From Tremella fuciformis (lineage: Eukaryota; Basidiomycota; Tremellomycetes; Tremellales; Tremellaceae): DNA of 64,000 nt. The stretch spans positions 684,501 to 748,500 of the forward strand of contig CP136497.1 of NCBI GenBank assembly GCA_032768795.1, written 5' to 3'. The position numbers and the translations under genes are program-made. This document shows positions 42,486 to 53,400 of this stretch, one piece after another. The notes below the pieces were generated by a model. That model had not been told where the DNA came from. It ran no database searches and saw only the letters and a list, made by a program, of their open reading frames with translations. Numbering within the stretch: position 1 is the stretch's first letter; each line of letters starts with the position of its first letter.

Positions 42486-42787
42486 GACGTGAGTCTGCTC
42501 GCCGCTGCCGTGTGCTGTTAGAGCAGTAGCAAGAGCGAAAGGAGACCCCAAGGAGGAGTCGCCACCTGTCCTCCACGTCACCGAAGCAGAGGTGGACAAC
42601 CTCCACCGAGCTCCTTTCTAGCACTTTCCCACGATTCACCTGTATCCCACTTCGTCTGCTCCAGCCAGCATAGACAGTCCCATGCATGTATGCGTACATT
42701 TAGTAGCTCGTGTCGTGTCGCTCGTAAAGTCCAGAAGTCGTATCCATCATGATGAAGGCAGAAGAAAATTCAAGAAGAAACAAGGTC
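42486..42787. other. Intergenic region between two minus-strand genes
   Basis: About 300 bases that must contain the promoter and perhaps the missing first exon of the SARAF-like gene, plus the terminator of the upstream gene. A short CATGCATGTATGCGTACA alternation occurs at 42681-42698. Confidence 0.4.
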
Positions 42788-45700
42788 TCATGCCCGAATG
42801 ACGCTGGCGCCCGTCCCCGCGCTCCCTCTGCTCATCTTGCTCAGCTTACCCCTCGCATTCTCCTTGCCCGGCGTTGTGGCACTCATCTTCTTCGCGTCGC
42901 GCGTAGACGCAGGCGGGTCGCTCATACCCAGCACTTTGACCTTGTCGTCGCCTTTGCCTGCGTCGGACAGGGCAGGGAGGGGTAGCTGCGAGTTGCGGTC
43001 GACCAGCCTGAGCGGCTTCAACCCGCTGGTGCGTTTCTCCGCCGGAGCCGTCTTCTGCCGCACCGCGCCGATCTCGTTGGCGCGCTCCTTGAGACGCTGC
43101 ACCAGCAGCAATTCCTGCTTGCTAGGCTTGAAGGCCGGCATCGGGCTCGCGGTGCCATCCGTGTCGGTCGTATATGTCGAGGCGAGCGTCTCGGTGCTCT
43201 TCTTCGCACGGAGCGTCCGCGGGTTGACGGGAGGGTGGGCGGTCATGGTGATGCTGCTGGCGGCCGACTCGAACGATGGCATAACGCGTACTGACCGACC
43301 TGCGTCCGCTGCATGTGGCGGCGGGTGCGGGTGCGATGTGTACTGCTGCGTGTCCCCCTCGGCGGCATGACCAGGCAGTGCAAGTGCAACAAGAGACGCC
43401 GGTAGTGAATCTGAGAAAGGGGCAGGCGGGGCAGTGAAGTCTACCACCGCACCAAGGGGCCATTCGGCCGCGAGAGTCGCGGACGACGAGCGTTCTGAGA
43501 GGAGATGGTCGGTGCTGCGCCGAGTCATGCGTGTGGATGGGCGTGACCAGCGAGACGAGTCGGAGAATGTCGACGGTGTCGGCGAGATGACAAACTCGGC
43601 ACGGGTCGGTGTGTCCATATGCAAGACCTGCTCCATCTCGACTGCGCGCGCTTCATCCTCGTCGGCATCCTCGAAAGCGTCCGCGAATTCGTCCGCCGGC
43701 GCCAAGTGTCGAGAATAGTCATGCGCCACGATGTATCGCTCGTCCAGCTCTGGCACGTCCGGCGCATCCGCGAAACGTTCGCCAGCGACGTAGTCGGACG
43801 ACCGCGAGATCAACGATAAATTGCTGGTCTGTTCCCGCAAGCTTCGGCCGGACATGTTGGCAAACTTGTCAGCTGCAAGCAAGGTCATATGCAGATGAGA
43901 AGCCAAGCTCGCGTCAGCCGATCGTTCAGACACTTCGGGCACGGTGGACAGTCCCGCGTGGGACTGATTGGCGTCTTGTTCAGAGCCCCGCTGGCAGTCG
44001 TCCATTGACTTGCGCACGTCGTCGGCAAAGTCGGCAGAGATGTTCGGCAGGGACAGGCTGATCTTGTGTCGCAGGCGTTGGCGCAGATTACCGTGCGGTG
44101 TACTCATTTGCGCCTCGTCAAAGGACGGCGACGACGACCAGTCGATCGATGTGGACTGCCCCCGAGAGTGACGTGCGGAAGTGGGCACGTTGTGCGCATC
44201 GGGTCTCTTCCGTGCGGGCGTGTCTGACATGGACGAGTGCCTCTTGGATTTTGCCTTTGGCGTAGCATCGGCGTCGTAGGCAGAAGAGCTCGACACTATC
44301 CTGCTGGATCAGTCACCTCGCGTGGCAGCCTCAGTATTGACTGCTCACCGTTGGGCCATCGTGTGGACGAGCCAGTCTCCAATTGGACCGCTTGTGGGTG
44401 TATCGCCCTTCCCTAGGAGGTACACTGGCGAGGTGGACATCCTGCCGCGCTGCGCGACCTGTATCTCGGCCGCCCCGACAGATCGCTCGATCTCTTCGGC
44501 AGACCGGTCGTCGCCCATGTCGCCCATCGACATGGCGCTCACTCGCCGCTCCGTCTTGCCGGGCGAGCTGATCTTGATGGACAGCCGCTCCGGCTGCTTG
44601 GGTCGCACATCCATGACATACCCGTCCTCGCCCTCGGTCCAAGCGGTGCCACTGAAACGAGAAAGGACGCTGTCTCTGAGGCGCTCGAGCACGCTCAATC
44701 TCTCTGGCTGTTCGCCTAGAACTCTCATTGCCGGCAGAGGCTTGAGCATCTCGCCGACCCTTTGGAGACCGTGCGTCGCTTTGGCGTGCCCATTCTCGAT
44801 CCACAAGTCGCCACTTCGTCGAGCAAGCAGCTTCCTCGCCCGTTCTTCTGCTGCCGCATCTTCTGGCCCGAGACCGCCAATGATCGTGTGCGGTCTTTGG
44901 CGCGCAGCATGGTGGCCAAAGTTACTGATGCTGGGCTTGGGCTCCAGGAGCGTTGTGTATCGGTTGGACACGGGCGGCCTGGTCGGACCGGGCGGCGTGA
45001 GCTTGGGCGAAAGGGAAATGGGCAGCGAGAGCTGAGACTCCGACACGAGGGCGAGAGATCGGTGTGTCGAGCTGGACTGCGTCGAACCTTTCTTCATGCC
45101 TGCCCGACGGCTGGACGGCAACTTTGGGGATCGGTACCGCAGGAGGTAGGTGGCGAACACGAGCGCCGGGGCGGGCAAGATGAGCGAGACGAGGTAGGCG
45201 TTCTGCGTCGGATCACTGGGGCCAAGAATACACAGAGGAGCGGCCAGAGCCTGTCATGTCAGTCGCTTGTACTTCCCGGTCTGCCCATGACTCACAAAGC
45301 AGATCAGAGTCGTAGCAATAGCTAAGACGCCAGCACCTCGATGAGTCTGGTTCCACTCGTCGATACTCCCCTCGCTATATACCTCGACCCACTCGCGCTC
45401 AGCAGCGAGGAGCACCTCGGTGCTCTCCTTGCCAGACCACTCTGTCGCATTGAACTGCGCCACTGTAGGCGTGGGCGGGAGAGGCATGTCCGGCATGGGC
45501 GGCGGTGGGGGCGCTCGCTTGGCAGAGTGCCGCATATGTCTTGCGGAAGCCTTCTGATTGGCGGGCGTGACGGGTTCTTGGCCCGTCGCGGCCGAATGCC
45601 ACGATTCCAGCGTCCATGTGGAGCCGGTCGCAGAGGGGTGCTCCTCCGGGATGAACGCGATCGTCTCGTGGGACTTGAACCCCAGCGCACGGCTTGTCAG

Positions 45701-47172
45701 GCTCAAGCGCGAGTCGGCCATCTGCGATGGGGAAAGCGGATAGCTGGTGAGCGACTCGAACTTGCGCGGCGGGAGAGGGTGGAAGGGGTCAGGCGAGTAG
45801 CCGGCCAGGATGCTGCCTCCCGGCGAGCGCAGCGCGGAGCCGGGTGTGCTGCTGAGGTAGGTCGTCTCGCCCGCCGCGTAGTGCGTCACAGACGTTGCGG
45901 TGGACGATTTCGGCATTCGATCAGGCTGCGGAGACTTGGTCATTGCCGTAGGCGGCGGAGAGGGGATAGATGGGGAGTACGTCCAGGAGGGAATGGTCGA
46001 TGGGGTGTTGGTCGGCGAGGAGAGCCACGAGGTTGGAGATGAGCTAGACGGCTTGGTGGATCGCTGCGTCGAGTGCGGCGTCTGGTATGTCCCCGAAGTG
46101 GCATAAGAGAACGGCGAGAGGTTTACAGTGGAAGCTCGCGCTGAGGTCAGCTTCGGCGCTGCGGTGCACTGTACCGGAGCGACTCACACGGCGAGGTGAC
46201 CCACGAGTCGCCGTCCTGTAGCTCCTGGAGAGTTTCTGCCGGAAGGGGCGAGCTTGGACGAGAAGTTTTCTCGGTACTTGGTAGCGGGGAGGAGAGCCGG
46301 ACGTGTCCCTCGCGAGGCCTGCTTCTGTGAAGCAAGCCCCAGGTGGATAGACCTAGAACAGAGGCCACGAGGGCGCCGTTCAGCCCGACGAGCGCGTAGC
46401 CTGCGGCAGACGGGACAGCGGCGGCGAGGACTACTGATACACAGATCGGTATCATGGAGACAGGTAGGACTCGTCGAAAGACAGTCTGGTGCGTCACGCC
46501 TCCCTCACCGACAATTCGGTTCGCGGTCGTTGTACCGGCGAACAGGGTGAGAGTGACCATGACACTGGGGACAGGCGTGATGGACAGTCCCACGAGGATC
46601 CAATCGACTCGCCCCATAGAACTGCTTCCGAGAATGAGGTAGATCCATCCTGCCAGAAGGGAGACACCAGCATGGAGCGTCAAGAGAAGGACGACCTTTG
46701 CTCGAATGCCCAGGACCGAAGTGTCCAATAAGGAAGTAGAAGAGGTGTCGCTCCTCGGAGGAAGGTTGAAGAATTCTCGAGGAAGGTTCCGCCGGGGTTT
46801 CGGTATGAACGACAGAGACGAGAGTGCCGCGAGCGAAGGCAGGAGCTGGAGGAACGGGAGGAGGTGCCATGTCGTGAGACACAGGAGGGCGATGGCGAAC
46901 GGGGCCGGGAGCGCATATGCCAGTGGGAGAGGCAGCATCGTGGCGAGGCAAGTCGACCAGACCAGACCAGAGTAGTAGTGATGAGATGGATAGAGAAGGA
47001 TGGACACTGTGTCAGCTGACGGGCTGTTTGCTGACGGGACAGTAGACGTTGATCCAACCCCCAAAGGACACTCGGAGGAAAGTGCCACATTCAACCCAGG
47101 TGCCACATTGCCACTCTCCTCTCTAACCTCCACCTTGGCCTTCTCCCCTCGGTCTGTCCACCTTCTTTCCAT
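42788..47172 (-). CDS. Large receptor-like multi-pass membrane protein, unknown family
   Basis: Four exons join in phase: 47172-46188, 46140-45296, 45250-44349 and 44300-42788, giving 1414 aa (1336 aa if the start is the ATG at 46938, MLPLPLAYALPAPFAIALL). Hydrophobic helices cluster at the N-terminus: about six between 46960 and 46330, including VVLLLTLHAGVSLLAGWIYL and VDWILVGLSITPVPSVMVTL. A long Ser/Pro-rich loop of about 280 residues follows. Two further helices span the second intron (GVLAIATTLICFALAAPLCI and LVSLILPAPALVFATYLL). A cytoplasmic tail of about 780 residues ends the protein. The layout recalls fungal G-protein-coupled receptors with a large third loop and tail, but I recognise no family. 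A CTGACACAG acceptor at about 47007 hints at an upstream leader intron. Confidence 0.75.
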
Positions 47173-47230
47173 CGACTTCTCGCTTCTTCCTCATTGTACT
47201 CTTGACCTCGTACCTCTCAAGCCGTGAATC

Positions 47231-48458
47231 ATGGCGCCAGGCATCACGGAGATCTCCTCGACAGCCGGTCAGCTTCACGAAACCTGAAGATGTCGAGCTG
47301 ACTGGTCAGAGTACGACAACCTCGTCAAGGCGTTGCCTCCCACTCAGCTCCTCGTTATTGGTAAGCCCCTTTGTGGTACTTGTGATCAGCCGCTAACGAG
47401 TCAGACTTTCACGCTGTCAGTCCAGCTACCTCCCCCTCACCTAGCCGGAGCTGACGACAGGTCTGGTGTGGGCCCTGCCATGCTATTGCTCCTATCCTAG
47501 AACGCCTGGCTGGCCAGGCGAGTGTCCTTCCCGGGTGATGAGCTCGGCTGATGAGCAGTACAAGCATGTCAAGTTTGTTGTGAGCTACTACTTCTAAAGG
47601 CAAGGACATCTATCTCACGAGCAGAAAATCGACGTCGACAAACAGCAGCTGCTGGCCAGGCGGTTCAACATCGCCGCCATGCCAACCTTCAAGTTCATCA
47701 AAGGAGGACAACAGGTAGACGAGGTGAGGCTGAGCTAGCAATCCATCGCTCCGAAAGCTCACATATAGCTGCGCGGAGCGGCACCGCCTCAGCTGCAAGC
47801 CATGATCGCCCGTCACGCCGGTACACCCCCTCCTGCTGGTGCCGCCAGTGCCCCAGCGCCAGCGGCGTCGTCATCCTCCTCCGCCTCTGCACCCAAGACG
47901 CCTTCCGAAACCTCGCTCCTTTCCAACATCACCTCCAAGGAGCTGACCTGCCTTAACGAATCCAACTCGCACCCCCTCTCCTCCATACTCGGCAGCGGCG
48001 CTGGCCCCAAAGGCAGCTCGTATCTCGAGTCTGACGTCGACGCCGAACTGCTCATCTCCATCCCGTTCAACGAGTCTGCCAAATTGCGTGCCATCTCGAT
48101 ATTCTCGGGCGTTTCACCGAGTCAGGCGCCCAAGGAGGTCAAGCTGTTCATCAACCAGCCGAGCATGGACTTTGGCAATGCCGAGAGTCTGACGCCGGCC
48201 CAGGAACTCGACTTGACGCCGGAGCAGATCCGCGGGGAGAAGATCGAGTTGAGATTTGTCAGGTTCCAGAATGTCAGGAGTCTGCATATCCTCGTCAAGA
48301 GCAACCAGGAGGATGACGAGACGACGAGAATCGACTCGATCGACCTGTTCGGTACAGGTGGGTTGTCTGTTTACGTGTGTGTGGGGCCCGGCTGACAAGC
48401 AGTGGGCGATGTCTCTGAGCGAGGACCGCTGCCCAAAGGCCATGACCACGACGAGTAG
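47231..48458 (+). CDS. TXNL1: Thioredoxin-PITH protein (TXNL1 homologue)
   Basis: Proteasome-associated thioredoxin. Eight exons: 47231-47267, 47310-47360, 47405-47415 (11 nt), 47461-47517, 47559-47579, 47625-47723, 47769-48357 and 48403-48458; 306 aa. The active site is WCGPC in DFHAVWCGPCHAIAPILE, assembled across the 11-nt exon. AAMPTFKFIKGGQQVDE ends the thioredoxin fold. The PITH domain runs from TCLNESNSHPLSSIL to LHILVKSNQEDDETTRIDSI. The fourth intron needs a GC donor (CAG|GCGAGT at 47518), since GT alternatives break the frame. Start codons of this gene and the divergent receptor-like gene are only 58 bases apart if the longer model of the latter is right. Confidence 0.93.
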
Positions 48459-49092
48459 AGTAGATGAGATGTAGATGAGCTCTGTGCATACTTTGTACAG
48501 CGTCTGCCGATGCTGTTAAACTCGGCCGAAGTGATCGTGTGGGCATGTACAGGTATCGCACCGGGCCGAGGCCGTGGCGTTTTCCGGAACGCTGTTAGCG
48601 CCGGTAGAGGCTTGCGAGCGCCGCCTGGATCCGCCGCGTGCCCCCAGAGCTCTGGCTGCCCGCGGGAGAGGAAAGTTTAAACTGAGTTAGGCGAGAGGGT
48701 CAATGGGTGGGGCCCACGAGTGCAAAGTCTCTTGAAGCGAAACTCGGTGATTTGGCCGTGTCGACCGGTTGACCGTAGCCGAATCACAGCAAAGGGGATT
48801 GGCCGAGGAGGCTGATGGTCATGCATGGTGGATATATAGACCCGACAGATGGGCCCACGGGTCCCCTCTCTTCTGCATCTCATTCTGCTCCTCGTTGACC
48901 TGCGAGTAAAGAGTGCTGCCGGTTGTCGTCGACTCGACGAGTACAAGTACCGGTCCGATATCCCGAGTCCGCTCCACTCGGGCGAGTTTCAGTCTACCCC
49001 CCGGGGAGCCTGTTTAGTTTTTTTTTTCGGCCTAAAGCGACCATCCATCCCATAGCACAAGGGAGGTATTCACCACCACCACCATCACCACC
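48459..49092. promoter_or_regulatory. Upstream region of the MFS gene
   Basis: A 634-base gap between tandem genes. It contains a candidate TATA element (48832-48839), a T run at 49018-49027 and a CAC-repeat tract just before the start codon (49073-49092). No gene recognised. Confidence 0.45.
48832..48839 (+). promoter_or_regulatory. Candidate TATA box of the MFS transporter gene
   Basis: ATATATAG about 255 bases before the start codon, in GC-rich surroundings, implying a leader of roughly 220 bases. Position and sequence only. Confidence 0.35.
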
Positions 49093-51363
49093 ATGAGCGC
49101 CGCCGAGAACGGGATCGGCGCCAAGCACAACGGCTCCATCGAGGAGAACGCGTCCAACATGGTCGACGTCAACACCGAGGAGAAGCATGTGCCGAACCTC
49201 GTCGTGGGCCACAGCCACGAGGCCGCGCGCCAGCTGGCCGCCATGTCCCGCGAGGAGTGGAAGGCCGCTGAGAAGGCTCTGCTGTGGAAGATGTGAGCTG
49301 GGCTGTGTTGTCGCGGGGAGAGGCTGATGGGCAGTGATAAGAACTTGATCCCTTGGATGACGTGCGTCTGTCCTCTTAGCCCATCCGTGTGGTGCTCGTC
49401 CCTCCTCCCCCGTATAATTGTCGGAGAGCGACAGATGCTCGCCCGACTGCCAAGCTGTTGACTCTGGAGATATGTGTGCTGGTGTGCATGCTGACGCTCA
49501 GTCTATTGTACTTGATGTCATTCCTGGACCGTGTCAATGTCGGAACTGCCAAGCTTGTCGGTGAGCATTAGACTTCCCTCGCTTCGAGCACCCCGTGTCC
49601 GCTTGGGAATCCTGCCTTTGGCAGGAGCAAACGCCTTCATGGCAGCGCACGACCAATTCATTCCCTGCTGGATTGTAGTTGCACTAGCAGCCTAGCTGAC
49701 CTCAGGCCTCACCACCCAGCTCCACCTTACCTCGCTGCAGTACTCCAACGCATCCATGAGTGAGTACCTTTGGCCCCAGCTGGCAAGCATCCAAACCTGA
49801 CTCCCAGTCTTCTTCGTCTCCTACGTCGCCTTCGAGGTGCCATCCCTGCTCGTCCTGAAAAAGTTCCGCCCATCCCGCTGGATCCCCTTCACCATGGTCT
49901 GCTGGAGTATCTTCCAGATCTTCAATAAGTCGACCCTTCTGCGGTGATCTCAGAGCTGATTCCTACTGGGCCTCGTGACCAACTACGGCCAGCTGCTCGC
50001 TCTCCGCTTCTGCCTCGGCCTCTTCGAGAGCGGTCTGTTCCCCGGACTCAACTTTGCCTTGACAGGCTGGTACCGCCGCGAAGAGATTAACAAGCGCTGC
50101 GCCATCTTCTTCGCAGGCGCCGTGCTCGCCGGCGCATTCGGCGGTATCTTTGGCTATGCACTGAGCAGGATGAACGGCGTGGGTGGCAAGGAGGGCTGGA
50201 CATGGATCTGTGAGTCTACTTTGCGGGGGAATGTGGCAGTGCCACATTCGGGTGTCCGTGCGCCACTGACCCCAGTCATCATGGAGGGTATCCTCACCTT
50301 CATCGTCGCCGTCCTGTCCTTCTTCTTCGTGCATGACTGGCCCGACAAGGCCAGGTTCCTCACGCCTCTCGAGCGGGAGATGGTCTTCCAGCGTCTCCGA
50401 CAGGAGCAGGGTTTGGCGAACGAGGGCCGCTTCAACAGCAAGGTCGTCTGGGCCGCTCTCAGCGACTACAAGGTACCTACTCCGACTGTCTCTAGGAGCG
50501 CCGCTGACCCCAGACCTACACACTCATGCTCATCTACATTGGCGCCGCAGAGCCTCTCTACAGCGGAAGTCTGTTCTCCCCGACTATTATCGCGGCTCTT
50601 GGCAAGTGGACCGTACCTCAGTCGCTCCTTCTGTCGACTCCTCGTGCGTCTTTATCCTCGGGTGGGACGGGACTGTGCTGATCCCAGCCTACGTGTGCTG
50701 CTTCATCTCGACCCTCGCGACCGCCTGGTACTCGGACCGCTACCGTCAACGCGCCTTCCCCTTGATGTTCTGGTGAGGATTTCACGAGTCCCTACTGAGA
50801 ATGGCGGCTGAAGAGAAAGGTCCTGCACCGCCATCATCGGCTACATCATCCTGCTCACTGTCAACTTTGACAAGCCCGGCGTACTATACTTTGCCGTGTT
50901 CCTCACCACCACCTCTGTCGGACCGCTCATCGCGACAACCATCGCGTGGGCCGGCAACACATTCGCCAATCACTGTCAGTTGTGCTACTTGAAGTGGTAC
51001 AGCTCGCTGACGCAGCCAGACAAAAAGGCCATCTCGCTCGGCCTCGTCTTCTCATGCGGCAACTCGGGCGGCATCGTCTCCTCCGAGGCGTACCGCAACA
51101 AAGACTCGCCGCACTTCCGCCCCGGCCACGGCACCGCGCTCGCCTTTGCCGCCATGTGCTGCATCCTCTCCGGCTTCCTGCACGTCATGCTCACTCGCGA
51201 GAACAGGCGCCGTGATGCCAAGTACGGCCCGCCGCCCCACCCGGACGAGGTGCACGAGTGGGAGGACCCGGCCACGCAGAAAAAGTGGGGCCTGGACGGC
51301 ATGACCAAGGAGGAGGTCGTCGCGCTGGGCGACGACCACCCTGCCTTCAGGTACTTCACCTAG
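49093..51363 (+). CDS. MFS transporter, Dal5/allantoate permease-like; one acceptor not AG
   Basis: Major-facilitator of the anion:cation symporter family, likely importing an organic anion. Eleven exons: 49093-49292, 49335-49361, 49502-49560, 49706-49759, 49808-49928, about 49968-50209, 50276-50472, 50514-50643, 50688-50772, 50820-50974 and 51020-51363; 537 aa. TM1 ends LLYLMSFLDRVNVGTAK, the family hallmark; RFCLGLFESGLFPGLNFAL and GWYRREEINKRCAIFFAG follow. Later motifs are YIGAAEPLYSGSLF and WAGNTFANHYKKAISLGL. At the fifth intron the phase needed for the segment GLVTNYGQLLALRF requires the exon to start at 49968, where the sequence reads CCTACT|G; nearby AG sites lead to a stop. An assembly error, a rare acceptor or a damaged gene are the options. 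Confidence 0.85.
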
Positions 51364-51732
51364 TCCTCGGTCATCACACCAGAGGTAGCAGCATAGTTGG
51401 GCGCACGCTCTTTATATTCATACGTCATCTATCCTGTGCTCATGTCTCCGTTTGACATCAACCACATCAAATCACATCTTATGCATCCTTGCCTCGATGC
51501 CTCCACCTTGAACATGAAACACGGGGTAAGTGCACGGTGACGCCGACCACGTGGCCTCCGCCCCTTGCACAGTCTCAGCGCCCTTGGCCTCCCCAGGTCG
51601 ACAGCCGAATCAATCACTCTCTCTTCTCTTCTCGTCAACCTCTCCATCACCCGTCTGCCCTCCGGTCCCTCGTACCTCTCGCCGTCCCCCGGGCATCCTA
51701 GCGCGTCAGTACCCAGAGCGCACCCAACTAAG
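51364..51732. other. Intergenic region between tandem genes
   Basis: A 369-base gap with a CT-rich section (about 51610-51680) before the next gene. No other feature recognised. Confidence 0.4.
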
Positions 51733-53047
51733 ATGCCTGGCAAACGACCCCCGCCGCTCCCCAAGGAACTCTTCGTGGGCGAAGGTCCTTTAGCTCCAGG
51801 TGAGCTGCTCCTCTTCCAGCGCATATACCGAGACAGAGAGGGAGAAGAACAGAGAATGGGTCGACTCAGTAGAGAGAGCAGAGGACTGATGACGAGGATC
51901 GGCCAAGCCGCCCTCGGCGTCGTCCGTCCACCCGGAGTACATCGTCGACGCCCACTCGTACACCGTGGGCGAGGTCAATACCTCGGACCCGCTCTTCGAG
52001 AAGCTCGCGCCGGACCTGCCGCGTCCTCGCGTAAGGAGCGCCGTGCAGGTCAAGCTGAACGGCTCGGCCAGCCCGGCCACCGCCGTCCTGTGCGCCCTCC
52101 AGCATACTCTGTGGAGAGCTCACGCGCAGGGGCGTCAAGCCATTCACGATCCACCCGACCATCCTCAACCTCGCACTGGCCACGCCGCCGAGCGTGTCCA
52201 ACATCGCCAAGAACACCGTGGACATTGTCGTCCCCTGCACCCACCCGCTCGGGGCGAAAGACTGGGACCTGCTCGAGACGGCGATCAGCGACCTCGAAGA
52301 CAAATGGATGGGCGACGCCGTCGCGAAACGGAAGCGCGACATCGACGAGGGACGCATTCCGGCCGACGCCATGCCGCCGCTCCCCGAGATCAACAAGCCC
52401 TCGTATAACATTGTCATCTGTGCGTCTTGTCTCGATCTGATTCGGCGCACACTCGGCGCTGCTGACACACACACAGCCGGGATCATCCCGCAGCCGTTCT
52501 CGGCCCCGGCCGAAAAGCTCACCGCCACGCCCCTGTTTCAGCTCCACGCCGCCCGCCTGGCCGCCCTGAGCCTCAACCCCAACATCTACCTCAAGATCCT
52601 GCCGCCCGTCATCACACTCAACGACAAGTCGCGCGAGTCCAAGTGGTGGGAAGACAAGAAGCAGGTCATGGACGTCCTGCGGACATACCGTGAGACCGTC
52701 CCTCATGCCTGCCCGTCGACAGAGGCTCAGTCCCAGTGTCCCACGCTATAGAGGCGTTCGGCACGCATCGCCTCGTGTTCGGCTCGGACTACGTCCTCCC
52801 CATCCGTACCCTCATTGCGCAAAACGCTCACCAGGTCGACGTGTCCAATCTGCTGGAGAACGGCGAGTGGTATGCCGTGCTCCGGCAGTGCATCGCCGAG
52901 CTCGGCGAGGATGCAGAGGCAATGACGGCCATCATGGGCGGCAATGCCTCAAGGCTGTACCAGCTGGACGAGGCGCCACGGAGGACCTCGAGCACCTCGA
53001 CTCCCGCGGCCCCGACGCATTCTGCCTCAGCCCCGAGCTGCCCCTGA
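51733..53047 (+). CDS. Putative amidohydrolase-like metal-dependent hydrolase
   Basis: Five exons: 51733-51799, 51897-52089, 52130-52419, 52477-52689 and 52737-53047; 357 aa. The second intron (GTGCGC...GCGCAG, 40 nt) was placed because it restores frame before GVKPFTIHPTILNLALATP. EYIVDAHSYTVGE near the start and LVFGSDYVLP near the end resemble first and last metal-site strands of the amidohydrolase_2 barrel, and VDIVVPCTHPLG with IIPQPFSAP could be further strands. The histidine ligands are not complete, so enzyme activity is inferred weakly. The final acceptor (52736) is one of three that keep frame. It lies directly downstream of the transporter on the same strand. Confidence 0.62.
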
Positions 53048-53400
53048 CCGGATCGCGCAATGTGACGATGCCAATTGACTATACGACCTTTGACGAGCCA
53101 GACGCACGGAAGCAAGGAGTGGGGGAGGGATTGATCAGCTTTCCAATCATCATACTGACAATCTGTAATATACCATGCATGTCCATACTCCGCGGTGGAG
53201 AGGGCAGTGGTGGGCTGACGGTGGGTCGTGGCGTGGTGACGGAGGCTTACTCGTAGTCTTGGCGACGACACGGAGTGTGGGTTTTGGGGGATCGTTTGAG
53301 GCAGCGCTTGACGACCAGCGCCGGGTGGGGTGCAAGGGCTGACGACAACTGGGTTGTCATTGCATCTCACCTCGACCCTGACCAGTACAAAGACGAGAGA
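53048..53400. other. Intergenic region between tandem genes
   Basis: A 353-base gap. A CTGACCAG just before the next start (53389) could be a leader-intron acceptor. No gene was supported. Confidence 0.35.

Noticed and set aside
52100..52131. Frameshift in the hydrolase gene at the GGGG run near 52127-52132
   Set aside because: A 40-nt intron with GTGCGC donor, GCTCAC branch point and CGCAG acceptor explains the frame change without an error.
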